A DNA stretch of 64,000 nt, taken from Polaromonas sp047303325. Its GTDB lineage: Bacteria; Pseudomonadota; Gammaproteobacteria; Burkholderiales; Burkholderiaceae_C. Location: positions 124,001-188,000 of the forward strand of contig NZ_JBKBEX010000004.1 in NCBI RefSeq assembly GCF_047303325.1, in the 5' to 3' direction. The position numbers were made by a program, and so were the translations under genes. Shown in pieces: positions 25,415 to 34,871 of the stretch; the stretch's first letter is position 1, and every line of letters begins with the position of its first letter. The notes under the pieces are model-generated. The model did not search any database and was not told the DNA's origin. It saw only the letters and a program-made list of their open reading frames with translations.

Positions 25415-26686
25415 TTAGAACGTGTGGCGGATGCCCAGGGCGATGTTGGTGGAGCCCACACCGGCCGCCGAGGTCACGCCGCCGAGGAAGCCGTTGCCGC
25501 CTGGGGCGACCTGGCCCTGGCCCTTGTTGTTGAAGCGGGTCAGCACGGCATTCAGGTTGGTGCGCTTGGACAGCGCGTAGGTGTAGGTGAAACCGTAGGA
25601 GTCGGTATCGGCATTCACCGTGCGCTTGTCATCCAGGCGGTTGAAGGCCACGACCCAGGTGTGTGGGCCGGTGGTGAGGCGGTAGCCAATGTGCATCAGG
25701 CGGGCGTCCTGGCGGAAGGCGGCGTTGTAGGCGTTCTGGAAGGCCGTGCCGATGGTCGCGCTGCCGGTGGAGGTCGTGACTGAAGAGGCGATCGTGGAGA
25801 TGCCGCTTGGATTGTCGTCCTTGATGGTGGCGTACTCGCCGTACAGCGTGCCGGGGCCGATGTCGACCGTGGCGCCGATGAGGTCGTTGGTCAGGGATTT
25901 CTGGCCCAGCTCATTGTTCTTGCCATTGTGGCCATAGCCCACCGAGAAGCCGTCGCCCTTGTAAGTGACCATGCCACCCCAGAACCTGCTCGCGGAGTTG
26001 CTGCCCGCGACTTCACCCGCGCCGTACATCAGCAGTGCGGTGACGCCGCCGGTCTGGATCGCGTACTGCAGGGTGTTGCTCAGGCGGATGTCGAATGCGG
26101 CTGGCAGGCTGGCGACCTGGCCGGCGGCCAGGCTGGACTGGGTCTGCGAAGCGTCAAACTGCGCGGCCACCAGGTAGCCGGGCGTGTACTGGCGGCCGAC
26201 CGTGAAGGCGCCGACAGGGGTCACCAGGCCGACATAGGCCTGGCGGTCAAACAGGTTGTTGGCCAGGTTCACGCCGAATCCGCCGGTGGCGAGCGTGGTG
26301 TTCACGCCGCTAATCAATGCGTCCCGGGTCGCGACGGGGATGGGAACACCGGTCAAACTGGCGGCCACCGAGGTGGCGACGCGGTCAGGCATCTGGGTGC
26401 CGGAGTTCGGGCGGTTCTGGACGGAGCCGGTGTCCAGTTCCAGGCGGTTTTCGAGGGTGAAGATGGCCTTGTAGCCGCCGCCTATGTCTTCCGAGCCGCG
26501 AAGGCCGAAGCGCGAACCTTCCATGATGCCGCTGGCAATGGTGCTCACGGAGCCTTGGCGCAGGCCGCTAACGTGGTTATAGCCTGCGTCAAGAATGCCG
26601 TAGACGGTCACGGTGCTTTGCGCCATGGCGGCCGAGGTGGACAGCAGTCCCATGATCGCAGTTGCAACGAGAGTCAGTTTTTTCAT
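25415..26686 (-). CDS. Outer-membrane porin, gram-negative trimeric type
   Basis: 423-residue porin with a signal peptide ending at AMAQS (about residue 23). The mature start STVTVYGILDAGYNHVSG is the Burkholderiales porin signature, RFGLRGSEDIGGGYKAIFTLE follows, and the chain ends in Phe after LGIRHTF, as needed by the BAM machinery. The ATG at 26686 has a GGAG site; 49 extra in-frame residues upstream are not coding-like. Compared with the two porins to the right it is longer and only moderately similar, with an unusually long early loop. Confidence 0.93.
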   Translation of the reverse strand: MKKLTLVATAIMGLLSTSAAMAQSTVTVYGILDAGYNHVSGLRQGSVSTIASGIMEGSRFGLRGSEDIGGGYKAIFTLENRLELDTGSVQNRPNSGTQMPDRVATSVAASLTGVPIPVATRDALISGVNTTLATGGFGVNLANNLFDRQAYVGLVTPVGAFTVGRQYTPGYLVAAQFDASQTQSSLAAGQVASLPAAFDIRLSNTLQYAIQTGGVTALLMYGAGEVAGSNSASRFWGGMVTYKGDGFSVGYGHNGKNNELGQKSLTNDLIGATVDIGPGTLYGEYATIKDDNPSGISTIASSVTTSTGSATIGTAFQNAYNAAFRQDARLMHIGYRLTTGPHTWVVAFNRLDDKRTVNADTDSYGFTYTYALSKRTNLNAVLTRFNNKGQGQVAPGGNGFLGGVTSAAGVGSTNIALGIRHTF

Positions 26687-27455
26687 GGAGTCTCCAGGAG
26701 TTTTAATTGATAAAAAAGCGGTGAATGGCGGGAAAGTTTTGACGCCCGTCCTTACCCTGCAGGCCGTCTTTGTGAAGGAAAGATTAATGGCGATGGGGTG
26801 AGCCGTAAAGAGTGCCACTACGGGGGGTATCACTTTCGCGACAGGGGAAAACCCGAGGTTTTTGCCGGCCCGGCAAAGCCCGAAAAAATGCTGGGCAAGA
26901 CCATCCTTTCCCGTGCATCCCCTCTGTGGCAGTGGCTTCCGCTTCCGGCTGGGGACTGGTTCGAGGCCCTTTCGGCGGATGGCTCAACCCGGCTTAGGGC
27001 GGAGGCTCTATTTTGGCCAACCCGTGGTAAGTGAACCACATTCGTGCGAAACACGATGGACCATGGCAGACCATGGCAGTTCGGCTGGGCCTCTTGCCGC
27101 GTTGCCTTCAGCCTTCATCTTTTTCTGAATTGGCACGGGAGGCCGGGGAAACCCGAATTCAGGCTGGCGGCGCATTTTCACCAAAACGATGCATATGGCG
27201 GAAAAAGCGCCATTTTGGTGTGTTCGCGCGGCATCAAAGGGCATATTGGGCCAAGGTGAAGCTCTGCTGCGAGGCGCAAGATCCGAAGTGTCGTGAGAGA
27301 CCAACAATCGGGCGTGAAAGTTGCTAATAGAGCGGCAAGGGCTTTGTGTGATTTGTGACAGATCGATTTAAATCGACCTGGGGTAGTCAGAAAGCCCTTT
27401 AAATGTTCGCAATTTTTATGTGTTCATGTGTTTCCCACCTTTTTGGAGATTTTTA
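26687..27455. other. 769-base intergenic region between divergent porins
   Basis: No convincing gene: short frames on both strands lack ribosome sites and family features. It should hold promoters for both porins. Visible structure: an inverted repeat TTTGCC/GGCAAA at 26861-26877, a tandem GACCATGGCA x2 at 27059-27078, and a 14-bp palindrome at 27363-27376 in the AT-rich zone before the right porin. The length could accommodate a small RNA, but nothing proves one. Confidence 0.5.
27363..27376. promoter_or_regulatory. Perfect 14-bp palindrome upstream of porin
   Basis: TCGATTTAAATCGA reads the same on both strands, 80 bases before the porin ATG, next to TGTGATTTGTGACA. It could be an operator for a dimeric regulator; the regulator is unknown. 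Confidence 0.35.
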
Positions 27456-28517
27456 ATGATGAAGAAAAGCCTAGTCGCTCTGGCAGTGCTGGCCGTTTCC
27501 GGCGTGGCATCCGCCCAGTCCACCGTGACCATCTACGGTCTGGTGGACGCATGGATCGGTACCGTGAAGGACAACAACCTCAGCCAGTCCGGCGTGAACG
27601 TCCCACACCCTTTCTCCGGCAGCGGCGGTGGTCTGCAGACCAGCCGTTTCGGCTTGAAGGGCTCTGAAGACCTCGGTGGCGGCCTGAAAGCCAACTTCCT
27701 GCTGGAAGCCGGCTTTGACCCCAGCACTGGTGCAGCCAACAACTACACCAACCCCTACACCGGCGCGACCTCCACTGCGGTCTTCGGCCGTCAGGCATGG
27801 GTTGGCGTTTCCGGCGGCTTTGGCGAACTGAAGCTCGGCAAGATGTGGACCCCTTACGACATGGTCAAGGGTTCCGGCGCTGCTGGCTTTGACTCGCTGC
27901 TGTTTGCGCCTTCCACCAGCGTGTGGGCCAGCAACAGCTACAACGACCGTCCCGGCAACTCGATCTACTACCAGACCCCGGATTTCAGCGGCTTCTCCGC
28001 CGCCGGTATGTACAGCTTCGGTGAAAACAAGACCACCGCTGTCGGCGCAGGCAAAATCATCAGCTTTAACGTTGCTTACGCAAACGGCCCCATCGGTGCT
28101 TCGCTGGCTTACCAGAGCGAAAAGGCCACTGCTGCCGCTACCGCCGTCAAGTACACGCAGTTGAACGGCTCCTATGACTTCGGCGTGGTCAAGCTGCTCG
28201 GCGCTTACGGCAACGTGAAGAACGGCGTCAGCCCCGTGACCCTCCTGGCAACGGACAAGACCAAGGAATACCAGATCGGCCTGGACTTCCCTGTCTCCAG
28301 CACCTTCACGCTGTCCGGCGGTTATGCCCGTTCCAAGAGCACCCGCCTGGCAGGCGCTCCTGACCTGAAGCGCACCGGCTACGGTGTGGCAGGCCTGTAT
28401 GCACTGTCCAAGCGTTCGAACCTGTACGCTGGCGTGCAGACCGGCAAGGAAACCAACCCTGGCGTGGCTGATCGCAAGACCACCACCTACGGCGTTGGCA
28501 TCCGCCACACGTTCTGA
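27456..28517 (+). CDS. Outer-membrane porin, gram-negative trimeric type
   Basis: 353-residue general porin. Signal peptide MMKKSLVALAVLAVSGVASA, mature start QSTVTIYGLVDAWIG, then TSRFGLKGSEDLGGGLKANF and terminal GVGIRHTF. GGAG at 27445 favours the ATG at 27456 (or the adjacent one at 27459). Codons are biased to GCT, GGC and AAG, as in highly expressed genes. A terminator follows at once. The next porin lies 366 bases downstream and is a paralogue, suggesting duplication with separate regulation. Confidence 0.94.
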   Translation: MMKKSLVALAVLAVSGVASAQSTVTIYGLVDAWIGTVKDNNLSQSGVNVPHPFSGSGGGLQTSRFGLKGSEDLGGGLKANFLLEAGFDPSTGAANNYTNPYTGATSTAVFGRQAWVGVSGGFGELKLGKMWTPYDMVKGSGAAGFDSLLFAPSTSVWASNSYNDRPGNSIYYQTPDFSGFSAAGMYSFGENKTTAVGAGKIISFNVAYANGPIGASLAYQSEKATAAATAVKYTQLNGSYDFGVVKLLGAYGNVKNGVSPVTLLATDKTKEYQIGLDFPVSSTFTLSGGYARSKSTRLAGAPDLKRTGYGVAGLYALSKRSNLYAGVQTGKETNPGVADRKTTTYGVGIRHTF

Positions 28518-28883
28518 TCCAGGCCTGGCCTGAGTCTTAATCTCAATCCCGCCCTGGTGCGGGGTTGCGTGTAAAGCCGCTTCCTAGAAGCGGTTTTTTT
28601 GTTGGATCGGCCGAAACCAGCCAAAAACCAGGTTTTGGCGAGCCGGAATCCCCTGTTTGCGCGGGCGTTGTTTCTTTTCCACTGTCAGCCCTTTGTTTGT
28701 GGTTTGAGCACAACGGGTTGGCGGTTTTTTCGGGCATTCCTTTGCGAATTGAAGCCCAGTCTGGTGCAATAGAGCCAACTTCCCGAAAGGGGGTTGGCCC
28801 GGGTCTCTGGTGGAGCCAAGAAGACGCAAGTCTGAAATGGTCCCCGTGCCGGAGCCCTATGTTTAACCTTGGAGAAACTCTCA
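28518..28883. other. 366-base intergenic region between tandem porins
   Basis: Contains the terminator of the left porin near its start. The rest (28601-28883) shows no gene; the right end must hold the promoter of the next porin and its GGAG ribosome site at 28871. No promoter pair could be chosen with confidence. Confidence 0.5.
28577..28600 (+). terminator. Rho-independent terminator of porin gene
   Basis: 7-bp stem CCGCTTC/GAAGCGG with a 3-nt loop followed by seven T, 59 bases after the stop. Confidence 0.9.
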
Positions 28884-30080
28884 ATGAAAAAGACCCTTAT
28901 CGCTTTGGCCGCACTCGGCGCGATGGCTGGTGCAGCACAAGCTCAGTCGACCGTGACCATTTACGGTCTGCTCGACGCCAACGTCGGTAGCTACAAGACC
29001 AACCAGCTCAACGCTGCTGGCACCGCAGTTTCCGGCCTGAGCCAGGCCAAAATTGACTCCGGCGGCCTGAACGGTTCGCGTTGGGGCATTCGCTTCAGCG
29101 AAGACGTCGGCGGCGGCATGGCTGTCATCGGTAACCTCGAAAGCGGTATCAACCTTGACGATGGTTCTTCCGGCCAAGGCGGCCTGCTGTTTGGCCGTCG
29201 CGCCAACGTGGGTATCTCCAGCGGCTTCGGTACCGTGACCATCGGTCGCAACTCCAGCTCCTACGACGACGTGTCTGGTGACCACGCCATGATGGGCGCT
29301 ACGCTGTTCGATCCTTCCAATACCAACAACGGCTTCAGCACGACCACCGCTGGCCAAATCGGTACGCTGAATGGCAATGTCGCACTGTTGACGCACGGTA
29401 GCGTTACCGGCGCAGGCGTCCTGAGCTCGGGCAAAGGTTCCGGCGCTCACGTGACCTGGGTTGGCTTCAACACCCGCTTCAACAACAGCGTCAAGTACGT
29501 TTCGCCTAACTTCGGCGGCTTCACCGGCTCGTTCATGTACGCCTTCGGCGAAGACAAGACGACCGCTGTCAGCGCAAGCAACACGGTTTCCGCAAACCTG
29601 AAGTACGCAAACGGCCCTCTGCTGATCTCCGGCGGCTACCAGTCCGAAGGCGCTGCTCGCACCGCCACGACCAAGCCAGCCCTGGTCAACACGCTGCTGA
29701 ACGTTTCTTATGACTTCGGCGTTGCCAAAGTCGGCTTCGGTGCCAACCGCGCCAAGTTCAAGGACGTCCTGACGACCTTCCGTACCGGCGTTTCCCACGA
29801 ACTGGCAGCTCAAAAAGAGTACAGCCTGAGCGTTGCAGTGCCTCTGGGCGCAACGACCCTGAGCGCTGGCTATGCACGTTCCAAGGGTGACGATCTGGGT
29901 TCCAGCACTGGCTGGGGTATCCAGGCTCTGTACTCTTTGAGCAAGCGCACCACCCTGTACACGGGTGCCGTCAGCACGAAGAACTACGACAACGTGGCTA
30001 ACAGCACCATGACGCTGGCTCCTACCAGCAACATCACCCGTACCACCACGTACGCAGCTGGCATTCGCCACACGTTCTAA
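28884..30080 (+). CDS. Outer-membrane porin, gram-negative trimeric type
   Basis: 398-residue porin with signal MKKTLIALAALGAMAGAAQA and mature start QSTVTIYGLLDANVGSYKTN. GSRWGIRFSEDVGGGMAVIGNLESG and the terminal AAGIRHTF follow the family plan. The ATG at 28884 has GGAG ten bases upstream; a TTG at 28869 is less likely. Codon use (many GCT, GGT, TCC) suggests strong expression. It is paralogous to the porin just upstream but with longer extracellular loops (about residues 150-190). Confidence 0.94.
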   Translation: MKKTLIALAALGAMAGAAQAQSTVTIYGLLDANVGSYKTNQLNAAGTAVSGLSQAKIDSGGLNGSRWGIRFSEDVGGGMAVIGNLESGINLDDGSSGQGGLLFGRRANVGISSGFGTVTIGRNSSSYDDVSGDHAMMGATLFDPSNTNNGFSTTTAGQIGTLNGNVALLTHGSVTGAGVLSSGKGSGAHVTWVGFNTRFNNSVKYVSPNFGGFTGSFMYAFGEDKTTAVSASNTVSANLKYANGPLLISGGYQSEGAARTATTKPALVNTLLNVSYDFGVAKVGFGANRAKFKDVLTTFRTGVSHELAAQKEYSLSVAVPLGATTLSAGYARSKGDDLGSSTGWGIQALYSLSKRTTLYTGAVSTKNYDNVANSTMTLAPTSNITRTTTYAAGIRHTF

Positions 30081-30117
30081 TTTGAAGCTGGCGTAAGCCA
30101 GTTTCTTATGAGAATCC

Positions 30118-30155
30118 AAAAGCCGCTTCGGGGAAACCCGAGGCGGCTTTTTTTA
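30118..30155 (+). terminator. Rho-independent terminator of second tandem porin
   Basis: Long stem AAAGCCGC-TCGGG/CCCGA-GCGGCTTT with a short loop and seven T, 38 bases after the stop. Confidence 0.9.
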
Positions 30156-30280
30156 TGGAAAAAGTCGTGCTTTTTTTGAAACTTTTCCGCGCCCACCGCG
30201 TTGAGTTATCTGGTTCTTTGTTTTCCCTCGTGCACTGGCCGTAAGCCTGGCAACTGCCCCGAATGCCCGCCATTTTCTTC

Positions 30281-31162
30281 ATGACCGCATTGCCGCCTTC
30301 TTTCTCCTTGAGCGCGCTGCGCACCTTTGCGGTCATCAGCTGCCTGTCTTTGCTGGCGGCCTGCGCGGGAGTCGAAACAAGCGCACCCGCAACCGGCCAG
30401 GATGTCCAGTGGACTTCGGCGTCGCCCTTGAATTCCAATGCAAGTCCCCTTGCAAGCCCCGAGACGGTGAAATGGCAGCATTGCGCATTTCCAGGCAAAA
30501 AATCCACCCACTACCGGGCGGTTCGCCTGGACGGACGCGATGCCGTCCTCGGTGAGTCCGACAGCGCCGCCAGCATGTTGCGGCAGCATTTGCGGGTCGA
30601 GCCTTCGGAGCTGGGCAAATTGGGTTTTTCCTGGAAGGTGCCCAAGATGATTTCCGGCGCCGACATGACGCAGCGCGACAGCGATGACTCTCCGGTTCGC
30701 GTGCTGCTCGCTTTCGAGGGCGACCGCTCCAAGTTTTCCGCCAAAAACGCCATGCTCTCGGAGCTGGCATTGGCCCTGACGGGCGAGCCTATGCCCTATG
30801 CGACCCTCATGTATGTGTGGGGCACCCACAGCGCGCCGGAAAGCGTGGTGATCAACCCCCGCACCGACCGCATCCGCAAGCTGGTGCTTGAATCCGGGCC
30901 CGCACGGCTGGGCCGCTGGCTCGACTACGAGCGCGACATCCGCGCCGATTATGAAAAAGCGTTCGGCGAAGCACCTGGCGCGCTGGTCGGCATTGCCATC
31001 ATGACGGACAGCGACAACACACGGCAAAAAGCCTCGGCATGGTATGGCCCTGTCAGATTGATGAGCAGGCCCTTGAACGCTGCAGCCGTCCCCGGCGTGA
31101 GCGCCGCATCGGCCCGGGTTTCGCAAAGCCCCGCGTTTGCACCGCCATCCCTTCAAGACTAG
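30281..31162 (+). CDS. DUF3047-family lipoprotein, paralogue A
   Basis: 293-residue predicted lipoprotein (lipobox LLAAC, Cys about 28 residues in); an ATG 18 bases earlier is an alternative start. The family core is HYRAVRLDGRDAVLGESDSA, then FSWKVPK, RVLLAFEGDRS, NAMLSEL and NPRTDRIRKLVLESGP, ending AFGEAPGALVGIAIMTDSDN. Catalysis is not apparent; DUF3047 proteins are uncharacterised. A clear paralogue sits at 37574-38440, on the other side of the hexR-zwf-tal-pgi block. Confidence 0.8.
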   Translation: MTALPPSFSLSALRTFAVISCLSLLAACAGVETSAPATGQDVQWTSASPLNSNASPLASPETVKWQHCAFPGKKSTHYRAVRLDGRDAVLGESDSAASMLRQHLRVEPSELGKLGFSWKVPKMISGADMTQRDSDDSPVRVLLAFEGDRSKFSAKNAMLSELALALTGEPMPYATLMYVWGTHSAPESVVINPRTDRIRKLVLESGPARLGRWLDYERDIRADYEKAFGEAPGALVGIAIMTDSDNTRQKASAWYGPVRLMSRPLNAAAVPGVSAASARVSQSPAFAPPSLQD

Positions 31163-31194
31163 TATTCAACTGCTGAACTCGGAACCTCACTGAC

Positions 31195-32526
31195 ATGCGC
31201 GCTCCGGCCACTCTTCCAAGCCTTCCAGCTGCCTCCTCCCTCCCATCCACCGCTGCAGACGCGGACAGTTCCGACCGGCCGCCCCAGCTGCGTGCCAGCG
31301 GCCGTGCCTTCGCGCAGATCGTGCAGTACCACCCCGAACTGACAGCCTTCCGGCGCGACCTGCATGCCCATCCCGAACTCGGCTTCGAGGAGGTCTACAC
31401 CTCCAGCCGCGTCGTGCATGCGCTCAAGCTATGCGGGGTCGATGAGGTGCACACCGGTATCGGCAAGACTGGTGTGGTGGCCGTCATCAAGGGCCAGCAG
31501 CCCGCCAAGGCTGGTGCAAGGCCCATGGTGGGCCTGCGCGCCGATATGGACGCGCTGCCCATGACCGAGCACAACGAATTCGGATGGAAGTCCTCCAAGG
31601 CCGGTCTGATGCACGGCTGCGGCCACGACGGCCACACCACCATGCTGGTGGGCGCCGCGCGCTACCTGGCCGAAACGCGCAACTTCGCCGGCGACGCCGT
31701 GCTGGTGTTCCAGCCGGCGGAAGAGGGGCGCGGCGGGGCCGACGCGATGATCAAGGACGGCCTGTTCGAGCGCTTTCCGGTGCAGGCGATCTATGCCATG
31801 CACAACTGGCCCGCAATGCGGCCCGGCACCATAGGCATCAACCCCGGCCCCATGATGGCTGCGGCCGACCGCATCACCATAGAGATCACCGGCAAGGGCG
31901 GCCACGGTGCGCACGCTTACCTGACGGTGGATCCAGTGCTGGTGGCCGCTCACATCATTACCGCGGTGCAAAGCATTGTGTCGCGCAACGTCAAGGCCAT
32001 GGACAACGCCGTGATCAGCATCTGCGCCGTCCGGGCCGGCGACCTGGGCGCTATGAGCGTGGTGCCAGAAAACGCCACGCTGGTGGGCACCGTGCGCACC
32101 TTCAAACCCGAGGTGCAGGACCAGGTCGAGCGCCGCCTCAAGGAATTGTGCGCGGCCGTGGCCCAGGGCTTCGGCGCCACCGCCACGGTGAAGTACGAAC
32201 GCATTTACCCGGCCACCATCAATTCGCCGGCGGAATACGCGCTGGCCACCGCCGTGGCGGACCAGCTTGTCGGTGCCGAAAACGTGGTGAGCAACCTTGA
32301 ACCCAGCATGGGCTCGGAGGATTTTTCCTTCATGCTGCGCGTCAAGCCGGGCGCCTACCTGCGCCTGGGCCAGGGCGAGCAGTTGCCCGACGGCAAGGGC
32401 GGCACCACCGGCGGCGTGGGCAGCCGCTTTTTGCACAACAGCTGCTACGACTTCAACGACAGCGTGCTGCCGCTGGGTTCGGCGCTGTTCGCGGGCATTG
32501 TGGAGCGCTCGCTGCCGCTGGCCTGA
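31195..32526 (+). CDS. M20 family metallo-aminoacylase/amidohydrolase (hippurate-hydrolase-like)
   Basis: 443-residue zinc hydrolase. HAHPELGFEE, GLRADMDALPM, MHGCGHDGHTTMLVGAA and FQPAEEGRGGA contain the metal ligands and catalytic Glu of the M20D subfamily; GGHGAHAYLTVDPVLVA is in the dimerisation lid and GSEDFSFML supplies the last ligand. It has a longer N-terminus than usual (about 35 residues rich in Ala/Ser/Pro) with no signal. It ends two bases before the convergent hexR stop. The N-acyl substrate is unknown. Confidence 0.9.
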   Translation: MRAPATLPSLPAASSLPSTAADADSSDRPPQLRASGRAFAQIVQYHPELTAFRRDLHAHPELGFEEVYTSSRVVHALKLCGVDEVHTGIGKTGVVAVIKGQQPAKAGARPMVGLRADMDALPMTEHNEFGWKSSKAGLMHGCGHDGHTTMLVGAARYLAETRNFAGDAVLVFQPAEEGRGGADAMIKDGLFERFPVQAIYAMHNWPAMRPGTIGINPGPMMAAADRITIEITGKGGHGAHAYLTVDPVLVAAHIITAVQSIVSRNVKAMDNAVISICAVRAGDLGAMSVVPENATLVGTVRTFKPEVQDQVERRLKELCAAVAQGFGATATVKYERIYPATINSPAEYALATAVADQLVGAENVVSNLEPSMGSEDFSFMLRVKPGAYLRLGQGEQLPDGKGGTTGGVGSRFLHNSCYDFNDSVLPLGSALFAGIVERSLPLA

Positions 32527-32528
32527 GT

Positions 32529-33374
32529 TCAGGCGTAGCGCTTGTTGCGCAGGTTGTTTTTCATTTCCTTGAGCAGCGGCTGCAGCTTGCTGCCTATGCG
32601 CAGCGCCACGCAGGTCGCCAGGATGTCGACAATCATCAGGTGCATGAGGCGCGACACCATGGGGCTGTAGCGGTCATAGCCCTCGGGGTGGTCGGCCGCC
32701 AGGTGGATGTTGCCGGCCGCGGCCAGCGGTGAACCAGTGACGGTGATGACGATGGTGGTGGCGCCGTTTTTGCGCGCGATGTCGCAGGCGTCCATCAGGT
32801 CGCGTGTGCGTCCCGAGTTGGAAATTACCACCACGCAGTCGCCCGGGCCCAGCAACGAGGCGCTCATGACCTGCATGTGGCCATCGCTGTAGGCAATGCT
32901 GGTGATGCCCAGTCGAAAGAACTTGTGCTGCGCGTCCTGCGCCACGATGCCCGAGTTGCCCACGCCGAAAAACTCGATGCGCTTGCCGGTGTTGTAGGTT
33001 GCCAGCAGCGCGTCCGCAGCTCTTTCCACGGCCACTGAACTCGCATCGTTGCGGTACTTCAAAAAAGCCGCCACTGTGTTGTCTATCACCTTGACCATCA
33101 CGTCGCCGGTCTTGTCGTCGGCGTCCACGCTGCGGTGGATGAAAGGTACGCCCTCACTGACGCTGCCCGCCAGCTTGAGCTTGAAGTCCGACAGGCCGTC
33201 ATAACCCATGCTGCGGCAAAAGCGCACCACGGTGGGTTTGCTCACATGCGAACGGCCGGCCAGCTCGGTGATGGGCAGGTTGGCAAAAGCCCGCGGGTCG
33301 GACAGCACAAGGCGGCCCACGCGTTGTTCGGCGGGGGCTAGGGAGGAAAGAGACGCCTTGATCCGGTCGAGCAT
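32529..33374 (-). CDS. hexR: HexR-type RpiR-family transcriptional regulator
   Basis: 281-residue regulator: N-terminal RpiR helix-turn-helix (ITELAGRSHVSKPTVVRFCRS, about 38-58) and a SIS sugar-phosphate domain (FFGVGNSGIVAQDAQHKF and VVVISNSGRTRDL). It sits two bases after zwf, with GGAGGAG ribosome site inside the zwf end, the layout of HexR in many proteobacteria, where 2-keto-3-deoxy-6-phosphogluconate relieves repression. The ATG at 33374 is preferred to a start 24 bases earlier. Confidence 0.88.
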   Translation of the reverse strand: MLDRIKASLSSLAPAEQRVGRLVLSDPRAFANLPITELAGRSHVSKPTVVRFCRSMGYDGLSDFKLKLAGSVSEGVPFIHRSVDADDKTGDVMVKVIDNTVAAFLKYRNDASSVAVERAADALLATYNTGKRIEFFGVGNSGIVAQDAQHKFFRLGITSIAYSDGHMQVMSASLLGPGDCVVVISNSGRTRDLMDACDIARKNGATTIVITVTGSPLAAAGNIHLAADHPEGYDRYSPMVSRLMHLMIVDILATCVALRIGSKLQPLLKEMKNNLRNKRYA

Positions 33375-33376
33375 AC

Positions 33377-34840
33377 TTAGCACTCCTCCGACCAACAATA
33401 GCCGTCGCGCGCAATCATCGCGCTCGCCGCACTTGGCCCCCAGCTGCCGGCGGCATAAGGCCTCGGCGCGCCGGAATCGTTGCTCCAGCTGTCCAAAATA
33501 GGCTCCACCCAGCGCCAGGCTTCTTCCTGTTCGTCGCTGCGCACAAAGAGGTTGAGGCGCCCGTCGATCACGTCCAGCAGCAGCCGCTCGTAGGCGCCCA
33601 CGCGTTCGGAGCCGAAACGCTTGTCGAAATCCAGGTCCAGCTGCACCGGCGCCAGCGAGGATGTGCCGCGTCGCTGGTCGGCGCCCTGGGCCAGCAGGTG
33701 CAGTTCCAGGCCATCCTTGGGCTGCAGGTTGATCACCAGCCGGTTGGCCACGTTGGAGCCGGAGGTGGAGGCCTTGAAAATCGCGTGCGGCGCCGGCCGG
33801 AAGTTGACCTCGATGTGCGCATCGCGGCCGGCCAGGCGCTTGCCGGTGCGGATGTAAAAGGGCACGCCGGCCCAGCGCCAGTTGGCGATCTCGGTGCGCA
33901 GGGCGACGAAGGTTTCGGTCCGGCTGTCGGGGGGCACGCCTTTTTCGTCACGGTAGCCGGGCACGGGTTCGCCGTCGATATTGCCGGCCGCATACTGGCC
34001 GCGCACCACGTGCTGGCCCAGTGTTTCGGGCGTCCAGGGCTTGAGCGAGCGCAGCACCTTGAGCTTTTCGTCGCGGATGGCGTCGGCATGCGAGTTGATG
34101 GGCGGCTCCATGCCGATGGCGCACAGCAGCTGTAGCGCGTGGTTCTGTACCATGTCGCGCAGCGCGCCGGTGCTGTCGTAGAAGGCCCCGCGTTTTTCCA
34201 CGCCAAGGTCTTCGGCGATCGTGATCTGGATGTTGGCGATGGTCTCGCGGCGCCACAGCGGTTCGAACAGCGAATTGCCAAAACGCAGCGCGAACAGGTT
34301 TTGCACCGAGGGCTTGCCCAGGTAGTGGTCGATGCGAAAGATCTGCTGCTCGCTGAGCACGCTGCGCACTGTCTTGTTGATGGCGCGGTTCGAGGCCAGG
34401 TCGTGGCCCAGCGGTTTTTCCAGCACCACGCGGGTCTGCGGGCCGTTCAGGCCGGCGGCGGCGATCTGCTCGCACACCGTGGTGAACAGGCTGGGCGCCG
34501 TCGCCACATACATCACGACCACGTCGGCCGGGCGCTGCTGCAGCCTGGCGGCCAGCCCCGCGTAATCCGCCGGGTTGGACAAATCCATGCGCAGGTAGCC
34601 CAGCAGCGCGGCAAAGCGCGAGAACTCCTCCTCGCTGGGGCGCTTGGCCAGCTCGACGTTGTCGAAGCGCGACTTGATCAAGGCGCGGTACTGGTCGTCG
34701 GACAAATCGTCACGCGCCACGCCCACGATGCGCCCGCCTGCCGGCAGCGAGCCATGGCGAAAAGCCTGGAACAGGGCCGGCATGATCTTGCGCCACACCA
34801 GGTCGCCGGTGCCGCCAAAGAGGATGAGGTCAAAACTCAT
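33377..34840 (-). CDS. zwf: Glucose-6-phosphate 1-dehydrogenase
   Basis: 487-residue enzyme oxidising glucose-6-phosphate to 6-phosphogluconolactone with NAD(P). The N-terminal FGGTGDLVWRKIMPAL is the coenzyme loop, RIDHYLGKP contains the catalytic His and substrate Lys, and EKPLGHDL lies before it. Size fits. It is divergent from tal across a 144-base gap that holds a HexR-like operator, and is immediately followed by hexR. Confidence 0.95.
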   Translation of the reverse strand: MSFDLILFGGTGDLVWRKIMPALFQAFRHGSLPAGGRIVGVARDDLSDDQYRALIKSRFDNVELAKRPSEEEFSRFAALLGYLRMDLSNPADYAGLAARLQQRPADVVVMYVATAPSLFTTVCEQIAAAGLNGPQTRVVLEKPLGHDLASNRAINKTVRSVLSEQQIFRIDHYLGKPSVQNLFALRFGNSLFEPLWRRETIANIQITIAEDLGVEKRGAFYDSTGALRDMVQNHALQLLCAIGMEPPINSHADAIRDEKLKVLRSLKPWTPETLGQHVVRGQYAAGNIDGEPVPGYRDEKGVPPDSRTETFVALRTEIANWRWAGVPFYIRTGKRLAGRDAHIEVNFRPAPHAIFKASTSGSNVANRLVINLQPKDGLELHLLAQGADQRRGTSSLAPVQLDLDFDKRFGSERVGAYERLLLDVIDGRLNLFVRSDEQEEAWRWVEPILDSWSNDSGAPRPYAAGSWGPSAASAMIARDGYCWSEEC

Positions 34841-34856
34841 GGTAAAAAAGTGTCTT

Positions 34857-34871
34857 GGTAATTAAGTTTCA
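34857..34871. promoter_or_regulatory. Candidate HexR operator between zwf and tal
   Basis: GGTAATTAAGTTTCA matches 12 of 15 positions of the gammaproteobacterial HexR consensus TGTAATTAAATTACA as I remember it. It lies 17 bases upstream of the zwf ATG, and hexR follows zwf. The betaproteobacterial consensus may differ. Confidence 0.4.

Noticed and set aside
26784..27327. Several 60-100-codon frames on both strands in the porin intergenic region
   Set aside because: They overlap each other, lack ribosome sites and show no protein-like pattern.
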